Shown: positions 33,626-45,800 of the stretch, in pieces
Numbering within the stretch: the first letter of the stretch is position 1
How the letters are laid out: each line of letters starts with the position of its first letter
Assembly (NCBI RefSeq): GCF_021869535.1
Contig: NW_026262690.1
Location: 85,791,995 to 85,855,994, forward strand
DNA: 64,000 bases
Source of the DNA: Mytilus californianus
Lineage: Eukaryota; Mollusca; Bivalvia; Mytilida; Mytilidae
Reading direction: 5' to 3'
Translations under genes and position numbers: made by a program
Notes under the pieces: generated by a model
What the model saw: the letters and a program-made list of their open reading frames with translations, nothing else
Database searches by the model: none
Told to the model about the DNA's origin: nothing

Positions 33626-33644
33626 AATATGTCTTAAGTAAACA

Positions 33645-33865
33645 AAAAGAAAATGTGGTATGATTGCCTATGAGACAACTGCCCAGCAGAGTTCAAATGA
33701 TGGTGATAAAAGCAATTATAGGTCACCGTACGGCCTTTTTCAATGAGTAAAACTCATACCGTATAGCCTGCTATAACGCGCCCCGACATGAAATTTTTGA
33801 AACAATTCAAACGAAAAAAGACTAACGGCCTTTTGTATACAATACAATTTACGAACAAAATATAT
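33645..33865 (+). repeat. Dispersed repeat, 'ccgtacggccttcaac' family
   Basis: It reads 'gtggtatgattgcctatgag', 'ggtcaccgtacggccttttt', 'aactcataccgtatagcctg' and 'caattcaaacgaaaaaagac'. It sits between a Gypsy-like piece and a Penelope-like piece and is part of the nested insertion cluster. Confidence 0.7.
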
Positions 33866-33869
33866 GACA

Positions 33870-34300
33870 GACATGGTGTTTATATATCTCAACTTGTTCG
33901 ATTCGCTCGTGTATGTAACAACGTATTTGATTTCATCAAAAGAAATCTCTGTATTACTGAAAAAGTATTACACCAGGGTTTTCGATATCACAAACTAGTC
34001 AAAACATTTACTAAATTTATCATCGGTACAAGGACATCATTCGTAAATATAAATCAACATGCAGACATCTTATACGTTCAGGTATTTTACCTTCAATATT
34101 TTATGGTAATATTCTTTACAAAGCACAAAAATGTCGGCATTCACCTCAAAAGCTAACCAAACATTTAAACAGACTTATTCGGAAAGGATATAGTTACGAT
34201 ACTGTTGTCAAGTCATTAAGGATTGCATATTTTGGTATTAATATTGATTCAGTCATAGGGTCTTTGCATCGGAAATAAACACATTTATTCTAAAACCAGT
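33870..34300 (+). pseudogene. Reverse transcriptase C-terminal fragment (Penelope-like), part 2
   Basis: It reads HGVYISQLVRFARVCNNV from 33870, then VLHQGFRYHKLVKTF. After a frame change come pieces such as RKGYSYDTVVKSLRIA near 34176-34225. This is the thumb and C-terminal part of a Penelope-like polymerase, broken and without an endonuclease domain that I can see. Confidence 0.7.
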
Positions 34301-34339
34301 TTTTGGCATGATGCGGGTTATGTTCTTCTCATATATTTT

Positions 34340-35040
34340 ATGATGGTATGATACTTAACCCCAAACGGGAGGGATTGTACTTGATTTTCATATGATGAAG
34401 ACATAATCTTTCAATCAGTTTAATTGGGGTCTAGAGCTGGCATGTCAGTAACTGCTAGTAGTCCTTTGTTCATTTATGTATCATTGTCATTCTGCTTAGT
34501 TTCTTTTGTTACCTATTCTGACATCGGACTCGGACTTCTTTTAAACTGAGTTTTACTGTGCGTATTGCTATGTGTTTCTTTATTCTACATTGGCTAGAGG
34601 TATAAGGGAGGGTTGAGATCTCACAAAACATGTTTAACCCCGCCGCATTTTTGCGCCTGTCCCAAGTCTGGAGCCTCTGGCCTTTGTTAGTTTAGTATGT
34701 TTTTTTTATTTTTTTTTCATTTATATGTTTTGGAGTTTAGTGTGACGTCCATTTTCACTGAACTAGCACACAACTTTATTTAGGGGCCAGCTGAGGACCA
34801 CCTCCGGGTACGGGATTTTCTCGATGCATTAAAGACCCATTGGCGGCCTTCGGCTGTTTTCTGCTCTTTGGTCGGATTGTTGTCTCTTTGACATATTCCC
34901 CATTTCCATTCGCAATTTTATGAACCAACAACAACTTCTGAATTACAGGCTCTTGACTTGGAACAGGCTCATAAAGAATGGGGCGGTCTTAAAAACATGT
35001 TTCTGAACGCTCAACCCCTCCCTAACCTTGGACCGTGGTG
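34340..35040 (-). repeat. Dispersed repeats ('gggaatgtgtcaaagagaca' family, reversed) and relatives
   Basis: From about 34560 to 34920 this is the reverse complement of the element at 5815-6140. Marks are 'aaccccgccgcatttttgcg', 'cctccgggtacgggattttc' and 'ttgttgtctctttgacatat'. The flank to 35040 holds a second partial copy in + orientation ('ggaacaggctcataaagaat'). Confidence 0.6.
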
Positions 35041-35067
35041 TTACAGCACAACAGAAGAAAAAAACCT

Positions 35068-35160
35068 GTATATTTAGACGACATAACAGTGTTTTCAATG
35101 ACTTTTGAAGAACAAATTGAAATTTTAGATCAAATTCTTAATATACTTTAACAAGCTCAG
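35068..35160 (+). pseudogene. Ty3/Gypsy-like reverse transcriptase fragment, part 2
   Basis: It reads VYLDDITVFSMTFEEQIEIL from 35068, the catalytic YLDD region of a Gypsy polymerase, and stops after about 30 codons. It continues the order of part 1 (33240-33625) after intervening insertions. Confidence 0.7.
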
Positions 35161-36014
35161 TGGGATATCCAGTGAACGATAACAAAAGAAAATGCACTCT
35201 TCTTATGATAGAGTCGAGGAAGTCAATAATAAGACAATACCCGTGACGATACTGATCAAAAGTTATTTCTAAATAATAATTGTACATTTTAAAGAAGTTA
35301 TTTATTAAACTGTGTTAATAGAAATATACATGCAAATACACGATGTTTTATGTTCATTATTTATCGAGATAATTGCTTTAAAAGCTTGTGAAACTAAAAT
35401 TCAAAAACTGCCAATCTTTGCTGCAAAATGATAAAAAAAATTGGAAAAAATCATAAACATACAAAATCGAATATTTAGGTCTTCTCGATCTATTCACATT
35501 CAATGTTTAAATCGAGATAAGGTCTGTTTGATTTTGCTTAGTAACTTAATTTCAAAAGTGCCAATTTTTGCTGCATATCAATCGATTCCTTTGAAATTTT
35601 TTTCCTGACTTTCTCTGATCTAGCTGTATATATATACGAATAATTAGCATGTTCCAGAGCGGTATACAGTCAGTAAAAAATAAATAAATTGAAGTTGGTA
35701 CCCCAGAAATTTATTCGCATAGCAACATTTTAAACCAATTTTACTCCAAACATCTTTAGCCTGCTCCATTCGTCGTTTGCTACGAAGGCGGAAACTGATA
35801 ACATTGAGTGGAAGTTTTGTTTTTATTTCAATTTATTTCTACTTTTACTATTTACCAGAACGTTTTTCCGTGAATCCATAATTGATAGCGTCCTTGCAAA
35901 AATGGTCAAACATTGAGACGATCTAGTTTTGAATGTTTACAGAGGAGGTAATATTTTGTCACTAGATTTCCCACTAATTTAAGATAAAACCCACCAAAAA
36001 TACAGATTTTTCAA

Positions 36015-36350
36015 GATCGTAACATTTTAGGACACGTGGTCAGTAAAGATGGCGTTGCCAATGACCACAAAAAGACAAAAGCAGTCATAGAATAACCCAT
36101 TCCTAAAATTTCAAGGAAGTAAAGTACTTTCTTGGTTTGTGTTCCTATTATATCAAGTTTATTTTTCATTTTGGAAAATTACTACCAATCCTCTTCATAA
36201 ATTGACTGAAAAAAATTGTTTTTTATACAGACAGGTAAATGTCAAGCAGCTTTAAGTATTTTAAAGCAAGTTCTGACATATACTTTAATATAAGCTTACC
36301 CCAGAAACGAAGACTCATTTATCTTAAACACAGCACTGTCCAGAAAATTC
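36015..36350 (+). pseudogene. Ty3/Gypsy-like polymerase fragment, part 3
   Basis: It reads ILGHVVSKDGVAND from about 36024, then in other frames pieces such as CQAALSILKQVLTY near 36240-36285 and an RNase H-like start ending near LNTALS. This is the thumb and connection to RNase H of the same dead element. Several stops are present. Confidence 0.7.
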
Positions 36351-36405
36351 GCTTGCAGTCTATTTAAGAGATAACTGTATTGTATTTGAAGCTTTGCGGA
36401 CGTCC

Positions 36406-36493
36406 ATCGGTAGTTTTACTGTTTAATTTAGTTTACCTGGCGACGCGTAGCGGAGACAGGTAAACGGGTATTTGCGACAGTAAAACTACCGAT
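36406..36493. repeat. Nested inverted repeat
   Basis: The outer arms 36406-36421 and 36478-36493 are perfect complements over 16 bases ('atcggtagttttactg'). The inner arms 36431-36439 and 36457-36465 ('gtttacctg'/'caggtaaac') are perfect over nine. It could form a cruciform and resembles the end of a mobile element. Confidence 0.6.
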
Positions 36494-36564
36494 CAGTGGT
36501 CATTACTGAATTGATTGCAAGCAAATTGTCAGAACAGTACTGAATTACTTCGTATTTTATTTGG

Positions 36565-36665
36565 CCTTTTTAACCTTTTTGATTCGAGCGTTACTTATGA
36601 GTCTTTTAAAGACGAAACGCGCGTCTGGTGTTAAAAAAAATAATCTTAGCATCTATGATGAGTTT
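36565..36665 (-). repeat. Dispersed repeat, 'cgtttcgtctac' family (reversed)
   Basis: The reverse orientation is shown by 'ttgattcgagcgttacttat', 'gacgaaacgcgcgtctggtg' and 'atctatgatgagttta'. Confidence 0.65.
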
Positions 36666-37471
36666 ATTTACCGCAGTCAATATATCTGAAAATTAACAGA
36701 AAAAATGAAAATGACTTAACAAATTATTGTTAAGCTTTTTCAGATTATGTTAAGATCAAAATGACAGTTTCAGATCGAAATTCGTTCACTAGTGACGCCT
36801 ACTAAAAATTTATTAATGAATATTCAGGACGCGAGAATATTAACAATTATTATAATAGGTAGGTTCAACAAGATGGAACGACAGGGATGAAGTGTGGGGT
36901 ATTTTCATTACTGCTAATAGAAAACAATGGTCAATTGGAAAGGGGGAGACATTTTGCCTTGCAACAGACCACCTACAGACCCCTCAAAAAAGTTGTTCCA
37001 ATGGTTCTTCAATGTAAAGTGATCATGACACTCACTTCATGAGGCATCGAATTAAATTTCCTCCATTTTTGACTGACGAGGCTGTGTATGTATACATACC
37101 ACACATCAAAACGGCCCACCGACTTCAGAAAGAGTTTACGTTGAACACGAGAATTAAATGGATGACAATATGTACATGTATATGCCCTTATCAATCCTTT
37201 GGGTTTGAATAAAGGGCGATATGAGACATACTTTGATGATACGTACAAATCAACAATACAATTTCAAGTTACGCAATAGAGTTAAACGTATCTGATTCAA
37301 TGATATTATCGGAAACTACTTTTTAAAATCAACAGCCGACTTCCGAGTAGATTTCATACATCAACTTCATAATTATTCTATGTAAACATTACCGGAAGAA
37401 AACATTTTGTGCAATACCAAGAATACTCAATATAATAAAATATCCCCATTTATGATCAGTACACAGTTAGA
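36666..37471. other. Upstream region of gene B
   Basis: It holds the 5' UTR and probably the promoter of gene B, if exon 1 is first. The minus-strand open frame 37009-37248 resembles no family I know. The last 25 bases match the leader of gene A. No clear TATA box was found. Confidence 0.35.
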
Positions 37472-37526
37472 ATGGTCTTACTGATTATTTTAATGTTATT
37501 TTGGCAAATTTGTGATAACAATGCAG
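37472..37526 (+). CDS. Gene B exon 1: start codon and signal peptide
   Basis: It encodes MVLLIILMLFWQ plus six more residues and one base (phase 1), with donor g|gtaagg. Length and phase equal gene A exon 1. The hydrophobic run fits a secretion signal. Confidence 0.82.
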
Positions 37527-40500
37527 GTAAGGCTATTAGATTATTCAACGTCTGAAAATAAAATAAAAAACGGATATTTTCAATAATATTTTGGAACATT
37601 TTTTAGTTTTCACAAACCGTTTTTGATTCTGAAACTATATTTTGTGAACTGGTCCTTGTACGGCAAGCTGAAGACATGTTTTAAGAGGGCGTAAAGAGAC
37701 AGAAGTATATTAGAAGTTGATTCTCGAAAGATATTCATTTCCTAGCTAGATTCATTCTTAGAGTATAAATACATATTTTCGTACAGTGCTTCGACATTTA
37801 AAACAGCCATAGTTATTATATGGTCATTTTTGTAAATTTAGTGTTTGCAAAAGTATGAATTATTCGAAATACTAAGGATTTTCTTATCCCAGGCATAGAT
37901 TACCTTAGCCGTATTTGGCACAACTTTTTGGATTTTTGGTCCTCAATGCTCTTCAAATTTGTACTTGTTTTGGCTTTCAAACTTTTTTGATCTGAGCGTC
38001 ACTGATGAGTCTTATGTAGACGAAACGCTCGTCCGGCGTATAAAATTATAAGCCTGGTACCTTTGGTAACTATTTACAAGAAATTTGTATGAAAATGATA
38101 CTGGTGTACCTTATGTCCCTCGTGACGGAAGATTTTCAGTTTTCCAAAAAGGGACCAGTAAAACACTGGAAGGAAAGGAAGGCCAACTTTGGTTAGTAAA
38201 AACTATCAATATCGGAACGAAAAGATCGTTTCTGTCTGTCATTCAACTTAATGTCTGTAATTCCGAGACAGTAAACATTTAGATTAATGTTTGTTTTTTG
38301 CCTGGTGACCTTCTTATCATATTTCATCATTAAAACGTACATAAAGAATCAACCAAAACTGGAACATTTCTATGTTTATGTTATCGATAAAGCAACAGCT
38401 TTTATTACAATATAACTCTATTTGTTCACAGACATGATTGTATGAGAAAACTGACAAAACGTCATGATTATCCATTAGTATTTTGGTTTAATCATAAAAT
38501 CTTTAAAAAAATGGAAACCGGAAAATTTGTCATACAACTGTATTTTATAGATAACAAATATAATCATTTACGGAAACAGACAAAATGTCATAACCAGATT
38601 GGATTGAAAAAAAAAAAATTTTATCATAAAATATCCGAAATCCGGAAACCGGAAATTTTATCATCAATGATGCAAATTAAGAATTTTGTCAATATTATCC
38701 CAAATATATCATATATACACCATAAGTTAAAATACTTAACAGCGCTCATGACTGACAATATTTATGATATATATCTTAGTCGAAGACTTCATTAAAGTAA
38801 AAAAAAATCATCAAAATTTGAAAAGTAAATAAATGTATATTATGATTCTGTCGAATCCTCTGTCGCCGAGACTTTTTAAAGGTAAATAAACTTATCATAG
38901 ATACCAGGATTAAAATGTACTCCAGACGTTTCCAAAAGGCTCATCAGTGGCGCTCGAGTCAAAAAGTCAACAAGGTCAAATTAAGTACGAAGCATATTCG
39001 CATAGCTATGTATAAAGTGTTTGATCTGAAGTAAGAAGAAGAGATTATTGATACAGATGAAGTCGAGTTATTTCAACTGTACAAGTTTGGGTATTACACA
39101 GATTATATGCACTGGTAAATTCAGATATAAGGGGTTGCATGGTATCCGTAAAATATTCCGCCCACTATCTGAATTTTAATGTGTATGCATATAAAAATAA
39201 GGAGACTTGGTAGATTGCCAACAAAATAACTACCCACCTTAGTACAAAATGACCGTTATGTAAGCAACAAAAGATCACCATACGCGGGACTTCAACAATG
39301 AACAAAACCCATACCGTATATCAGATATAAACAGCCACGCCATGAAAAAATGTGAAACAATTCATACGAAAAGTTATGACAAAACAATATACGATAAACA
39401 AAAATGACAAGTATATCTTTTTCTACCATCAATCTATTTCGATTTCCGCCTAATAAATAAACACGAAACTATTCAGACAGCTCAGATTTTATCTTTGGGT
39501 AAGAACATATGTAATTTTTCAAAAGAAGACCATATAAGCTCTAAACGACCTCGTCCACAAAAAAGAAAGAAAACTTTGAAATAGATGTATTAAAATAACC
39601 CCAGAAATATACATGTCATTAACATAAAGCAACATGTTAGAAATGGAAGACAGAATTTCATATCTAGGAAACTTAAAATAGAACGAACATTTAAGTTCAT
39701 CTATCATTGTAAATGTATTATTACACCTTTCAAAAATACGTTTCTGGTGAATATAGGAAAAATAAGAACGTGGCATATATGCTAAAGAGGTAATGATTCT
39801 AGGATATTGAAGGACATAAAAACTGTGATCTTGAAAGAATTTTTTTGGCGAATATCGAATGCTATACCACGCATCTGCTTTCCAATTTTCGCTTTATTCC
39901 AGAGGGTGAATATCTTTCTTTTGTGAATTTTCTCTAAAACTCATAAGCTCAACACTAGACTATGAAGAAAAAACCTAAATGCTATTTGAAACACTTGACC
40001 AGATATTTGAACAATTGACGTCATACGACAATCACATATCTTGTGTGACGTAAATATTTTACAGGAACGTCTGTGATATACGGTCAAAGCAGCCTAATTA
40101 AGAAAAGGTGTATTGTGAAAATAAAGAACAATGACACAACTGTCACTTTACTTTTTTTGCCATTTAAACAATTTAGCTGCGTTTTTTTTTGTCGTTGATT
40201 TACGTGTTTTTGCCATTTCTTCCCATTGACATCATTTTACTTTTTTTATTAAATAGATAATTATATGTCCAAAAGTTCTACTAATAATTTGTATTTTAAA
40301 GCAGGACATACTGGCAAGGAAGCAGCCAAACTAGCTCTTGAATATGTTAGTAGAATCGAAAAAAATCCTTGCACTGGTGGTACCGAGGAGACATTGGACC
40401 TGACCTTCAACCATACAGCATGGGAAAAGTACACCCAACCTGCAATTCTTACATCAAACTTCCTCTCATCAGTTATTCTGAAGAATAATGGTTCACTTGA

Positions 40501-42762
40501 TTCCTTGACTGATGAAATGTTCTTCTCCCTAGTAAGAAATAATGTAAATAGTCTGAAAAACGTGTTTGGATCTTGCATAGCAATAGAACCAGGGATATAT
40601 TCAAACTATTCTTCGTTTGCACCTTACGCTTACCGTCAGAATGAGATTGTGTTTTCTCATGATATAGCTCTATCGTATAAGTACCATGGCAACAAAACTG
40701 AGTGGTATTTTAACTTAAAAATCAGGAACTGGGAAAATGCAACAAGAACTGTCTTCAAAACAAAATACAGGTAAAGAATCATAAATAACTTTGTTTCAAG
40801 TAATATACATATTTTCTTCAGCTGAGGCTGGAAATAGAACCCAAGGTGTATGGCGAGTACAAAATGTATTCGTCAAAACTAATATAAAAAAAAATCTGAC
40901 AGGTGCAAATTAAAATAACGCTTTAAAAATTTTGTGCATCAAAAGCGCATTTACTGATTTACCCTCACTAGGTACGCTCAAACCTAAACATTTGAAGGCC
41001 AGGAATGTAGAAATATGTAGAAACAGTATAATCAAAATCCAAAATAAAAAATAACCAATTCAAAAATTCCCTCCAAAGTCAACTTAAAAGTTGGAACCTT
41101 AGTTTCTTAAAAACATTCTGATTTTTAGAATGTAAACATCGACCTAAATTGTCAGGCGACTCCTTATTGGAGTTATTGCCATTAAATGACGACTTTTACC
41201 ATTTTGTTGTGCAATTTTAGCTATTTTCTTAGATAGATAGATAGATAGACAGAAACTGAAGGAGCAAAAATGATCTGCAGAATAAGACCTACAAATCAGT
41301 TGACATGGCCGAAATCTCAAGTAAACTCCTTCTGATATGTATTGCCCTTGATTGACGATAGTTACCCATTTTTGTATTTTTGGCATTCATTTAAAGAGAC
41401 ACAGAGAATTGTTAATAACAAAAATGATATGCAAAATAATTTATACAAATGAGTCAACATGGCTAAAATCATTAGTCAACTCTTTATAGTAGTATTGCCC
41501 TTTAATGACGATTTTTTCTCTTTTTTTTCCAGAAACTTTTGTCATACATGTACATATCATGTAAATAGCAATACTGATCAGTAAAGCCAGATCTAAAATG
41601 AATCAGCAAGGCCAAAATCATCTGTTGACTCCTTTTATGATTGTTAGCTCTTGCATTTTGATGTTTGTCATTTGTTTTGTGGTATTGTTAGAAACTATAC
41701 GAGATGAAGCGTAAAATAAAATCTACGAAATAATATCCATTTCTATGAAGCAACATTCCAGCAGCGCCTTCAGATTGAATAAATATATCCCAGTTGATGC
41801 GATATTCCAGAGCTTGCTTTTCCTTAATAGAGGGTTGCTGCTTACAAGGAAGGTATTAAACCAAGAGTTCTAAGTGGTAAAGTTGAAATCACCCCTTAGA
41901 AAATTTTACGGACGACATTACGCGTTGGTTGACCGTTATGGAATATCTGTTTCACAGATGACGAAGTATATTCCAATTTTTGGAACCATAATCCCGTCCT
42001 CTTTCCTCGAATATGACCAACCGAATTACAATAACTACCGGGTTCGTACTTACCTTAGCAGCACGACTGGTGGTACATGAGGAGCAGGATTCTTGACCTA
42101 TTGAGCACCTGAGATCACCCCCGGTTTTTAGTGGGATTCGTATTGCTTAGTCTTTTGGTTTCTATAGTATGTTTTGTATACTGTTGTTTGACTTTTGATC
42201 GTTTTCGTATTTTGCCATGGAATTTTCTGTTCGTTTTACACCTTTGAGTTTGAATTTTCTGTTCGTTTTACACCTTCGAGTTTGAATCATTCGTCTCTTT
42301 TTTCCTTGTAATAATATTTTAAGTGGTACCTTGGTAACATATTTCAAAGTTTTTAAGTAGAATTAAGTTTGAAAAGCAATCTTGACGAATCTTTATATTC
42401 TTTCGGTTCATTTAGTTTCTAGTAAAACAAAGAGATACTCAATCTTCTTTGGTATCCGTTGACAATTAAACATGCCGTTGCTTCATTTTAGTGCCGGTGA
42501 TATATCTTTACCGGAACAAGAAATAGTTGTTCTTACAGCCAAGTTAGAAGACGGCCATTGGACTAAACCGTACTTTGATTGTGGAGGAGGGGACATTTGG
42601 ATGGTTACATTTTCATCTCCTATATTGTCACTTGATTTAACAGAAAGACCCAAGTTTCAGTAAGTGTTCTATATGATAAAAATGAAAACAACTTTATAAA
42701 TTTCGTGTCTCAAAAAAAAAAATATTAACAAAAATACCGAACTCCAAGATAAGTTCAAAAAT

Positions 42763-42803
<41 letters not shown>

Positions 42804-45800
42804 GGGGTCTGGGGTCCGTTAAAACTGACAAATGATTGGTTAAACCTGGTTTGATAGCTGTCTATACCTTCCACTAGTATGACAGATGTTTATAGTCTAA
42901 TTAAATTGACAAAACTTGGTGAGCAAACCCAAGTAATATGACCATTATTGGGATTTTCTGGATTAACCTTCATCAGAAACGCTTAAAGCCGAAAATTTGA
43001 AAGCAACAGATGTATAAGAACTGAAACAGTTGGAGAGCTAAATGTCCAAAAAGGGACATAAATGTGTATTTAGCATACCTATTTTGCCTATATAAGTAGA
43101 CTAATGGGATAAAAACATGTGTTCAATACACAAAATAGGTCATTACAACCGCTTAACTCTATTATACCGCTATCATAGCTATATATAGACTTCAATACAC
43201 AACTACCATATCAAAATATCTTTGCAATTACTAATCATGCCAAGCTCTGATTCCTTGTCCGAATGTACTTATACTTTAGGTCCTTTTTGGTTGATCCACT
43301 TTTCATTATTTGTATTAGATTTTGGATATTCCAATAATTTTTTGCCTCGAGTATTACAGAACAGACATTATTTGTCGAAATGCGCATCTGGTGCATCAAA
43401 ATTGGTACCGTTTATGTTAATATATACTAAGAGCAGGAACATCGTACTTAACCTGAATATAGATTGATTCAACACTTTATCAGAATTGTAGTAAATCAAA
43501 ATAACTGATTTTGAAAAAACTCATCGAAGATACCAGGCTTATAATTTGACATGTCCGACGCACGGTTCGTCTACATAAGACTCACCTGTAACGCTGTATT
43601 CAAAGCAGATACATGGCCAAATAACAAAGTTGAAGAGCCTTAAAAACAAAAAAATCAACAAAACAAATGTGAGGTAGAAGACCAATTGAGACTGAGGTTA
43701 AGACAAGGAAAATAAATCGAAGATTTTTATGACTTTATGTACAGTAAATGTACAAAAAAATTAACCCCTGTAAGAATATTTTATGGCAGGATCAGTAAAA
43801 GATGAACTTTGTAAGGCGTATCTTTAATTCTGATTGATTACTAACTTCAAAGCATTGTCGCCAGTGTACGACCTTTGTTGTAAGCACAGCTGTTTTCTTT
43901 CCTTTTGGCACACATTTTTTTTTTATTTGTGCTTGCTTTACCCAGAATGAATTGTCACATTTTAATTTTTTTTTCTTTTCGTTTGTCTTGTCTATGTTGC
44001 CTTACATCATTCCCAATGTCAATCTTTTGGAGAATTATTTCGTATAATTAATGTTATCATTATATCATTCTAGAGGCATAGCTTCAGTTGATATACAGTT
44101 AACAAATATCGACATTAACCAGTGTGACCAGGATTCAACACACATTTACAGTGATATTGACATATTTCGAGGAACGCATAGGTGTCCTCCTACAACAGAG
44201 GTATTTTTAAACGTAACTGGATTGATCATGAGTCATGTTAGAATAAATTCCTGGAATAACGTTCGTTCATTTAGCTTTAACAATTACATGATGGTGGAAA
44301 TGTGATAACACGACCTCAGGGGTATACATAACACAAACAGTAGTAAAACATTTAAAATAGAGGCGAAAAAAACAGAGGGATATTCAAACTCATTAGTCAA
44401 AAAAGAACTGACAATGGCATGGCAAAATACAAAAAAGCAACCATAAGAGAATTAAAGACTGAACAACAACAATACCACAAAAAAAAAAAATAAGTAAAAA
44501 AAAAAAAAAAATGGGGAAAGGGGGTAGGTGATCTTGGGATGGTAAGCGTATCTATATAGTTAAACATCCATTAAAATAATCATGTCGTTTTGTTATCTTT
44601 ATTGTGAAATATTTTGACAGCCAGGGAAAGAATAACTCTATTTTGATGATATACAGACACAGTATTTATCATGCTTCATACAAGAATAAGGCTGAGATCC
44701 TGAAAAATCCATAATCTTAATTAAAAGCGACCATTTAGCTTTCACAATAACATATGATGTTGAAAATTAAATAATTCACATCAGGCTGGTGAAAGGTATT
44801 GACAGCCAGGGAAAGAAAATATTTATTTATATTGATAAATGCAGTAATGTAAAATTTGTATTTAATTTAACATGCTCATATCTTATTCTTTTAGTGTAAG
44901 TTTATAAAAGGACGAGGGTTTCAAAGAGGTGCTTATGAGTGTGTCTGCAGCAAAGGGTACTACTTTCCAGATTTGAACGCTCAAGTTAAGGCTTTCAGTG
45001 GTTTAGAAATGGAAAATTCTTCCGATTCGACTCTATATACCTGTCTACCTTGTAAAGTGGGGTGTTCCGAATGTGATGATGACTCACCATGCCTTTACGA
45101 ATACCTGTTTCTATATCGGTTCCTGCTTTTACTGCTTACCCTCCTGACATTTATTGCTATTGGAGTGTTGTTTGCCATAACAGTTAACTTTAGGGATAAA
45201 CCGGTAATGATTATATCCTTTTGATTAATATTCTAATAGTTAAACGTTTAAATGTGTTGATACAATTGTACGTATAAAATTGGCAACAAAAAGACAAACA
45301 GTTTGGTTTGAAGGAAGTGTCAAAGTTTTCATATTAAGAACATGTTTTAAAATAAGCATGATAACCGTAAGTGGTTAGTAACAAATCATTTGTTCATACA
45401 CTTACTGGCAATTCTGTTCAACCAATCAATCAAATCATTCATATGAAGAAATTCTTCCAGACGGCAGAAGAATACCTCGTGAGGGGTCTAACCTTGTTGA
45501 CATTGCTTACTCAAATTTAGATCTAGATTTAGTTTTTCACCCTGTAAATCAATCATGTCAGTTTATTCTTTGGTTTTTATCAATATGTTTTAGATATAAC
45601 ATATTTTCTGTTGAGTTTGCTTTCAAACGATTGCAAAAACACTAAGTATCGAAATTGTAACCTACAGAATGGTACTTTGAGCATCAATTGTGTCCATAAT
45701 GTTTATACTCAAACGAATAGATGTTACTGTTTTCATTTTCGGAAGAAGCATATTGAAAAATTCTTTCTTTTGAAGCTGAAATAGTAAAATTCATTCGTTT

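Noticed and set aside
38085..38282. 65-codon frame in gene B intron 1 that looks protein-like
   Set aside because: The aligned part of gene A intron 1 has indels that break the frame, and there is no fitting pair of splice sites. It is better read as shared intron sequence.
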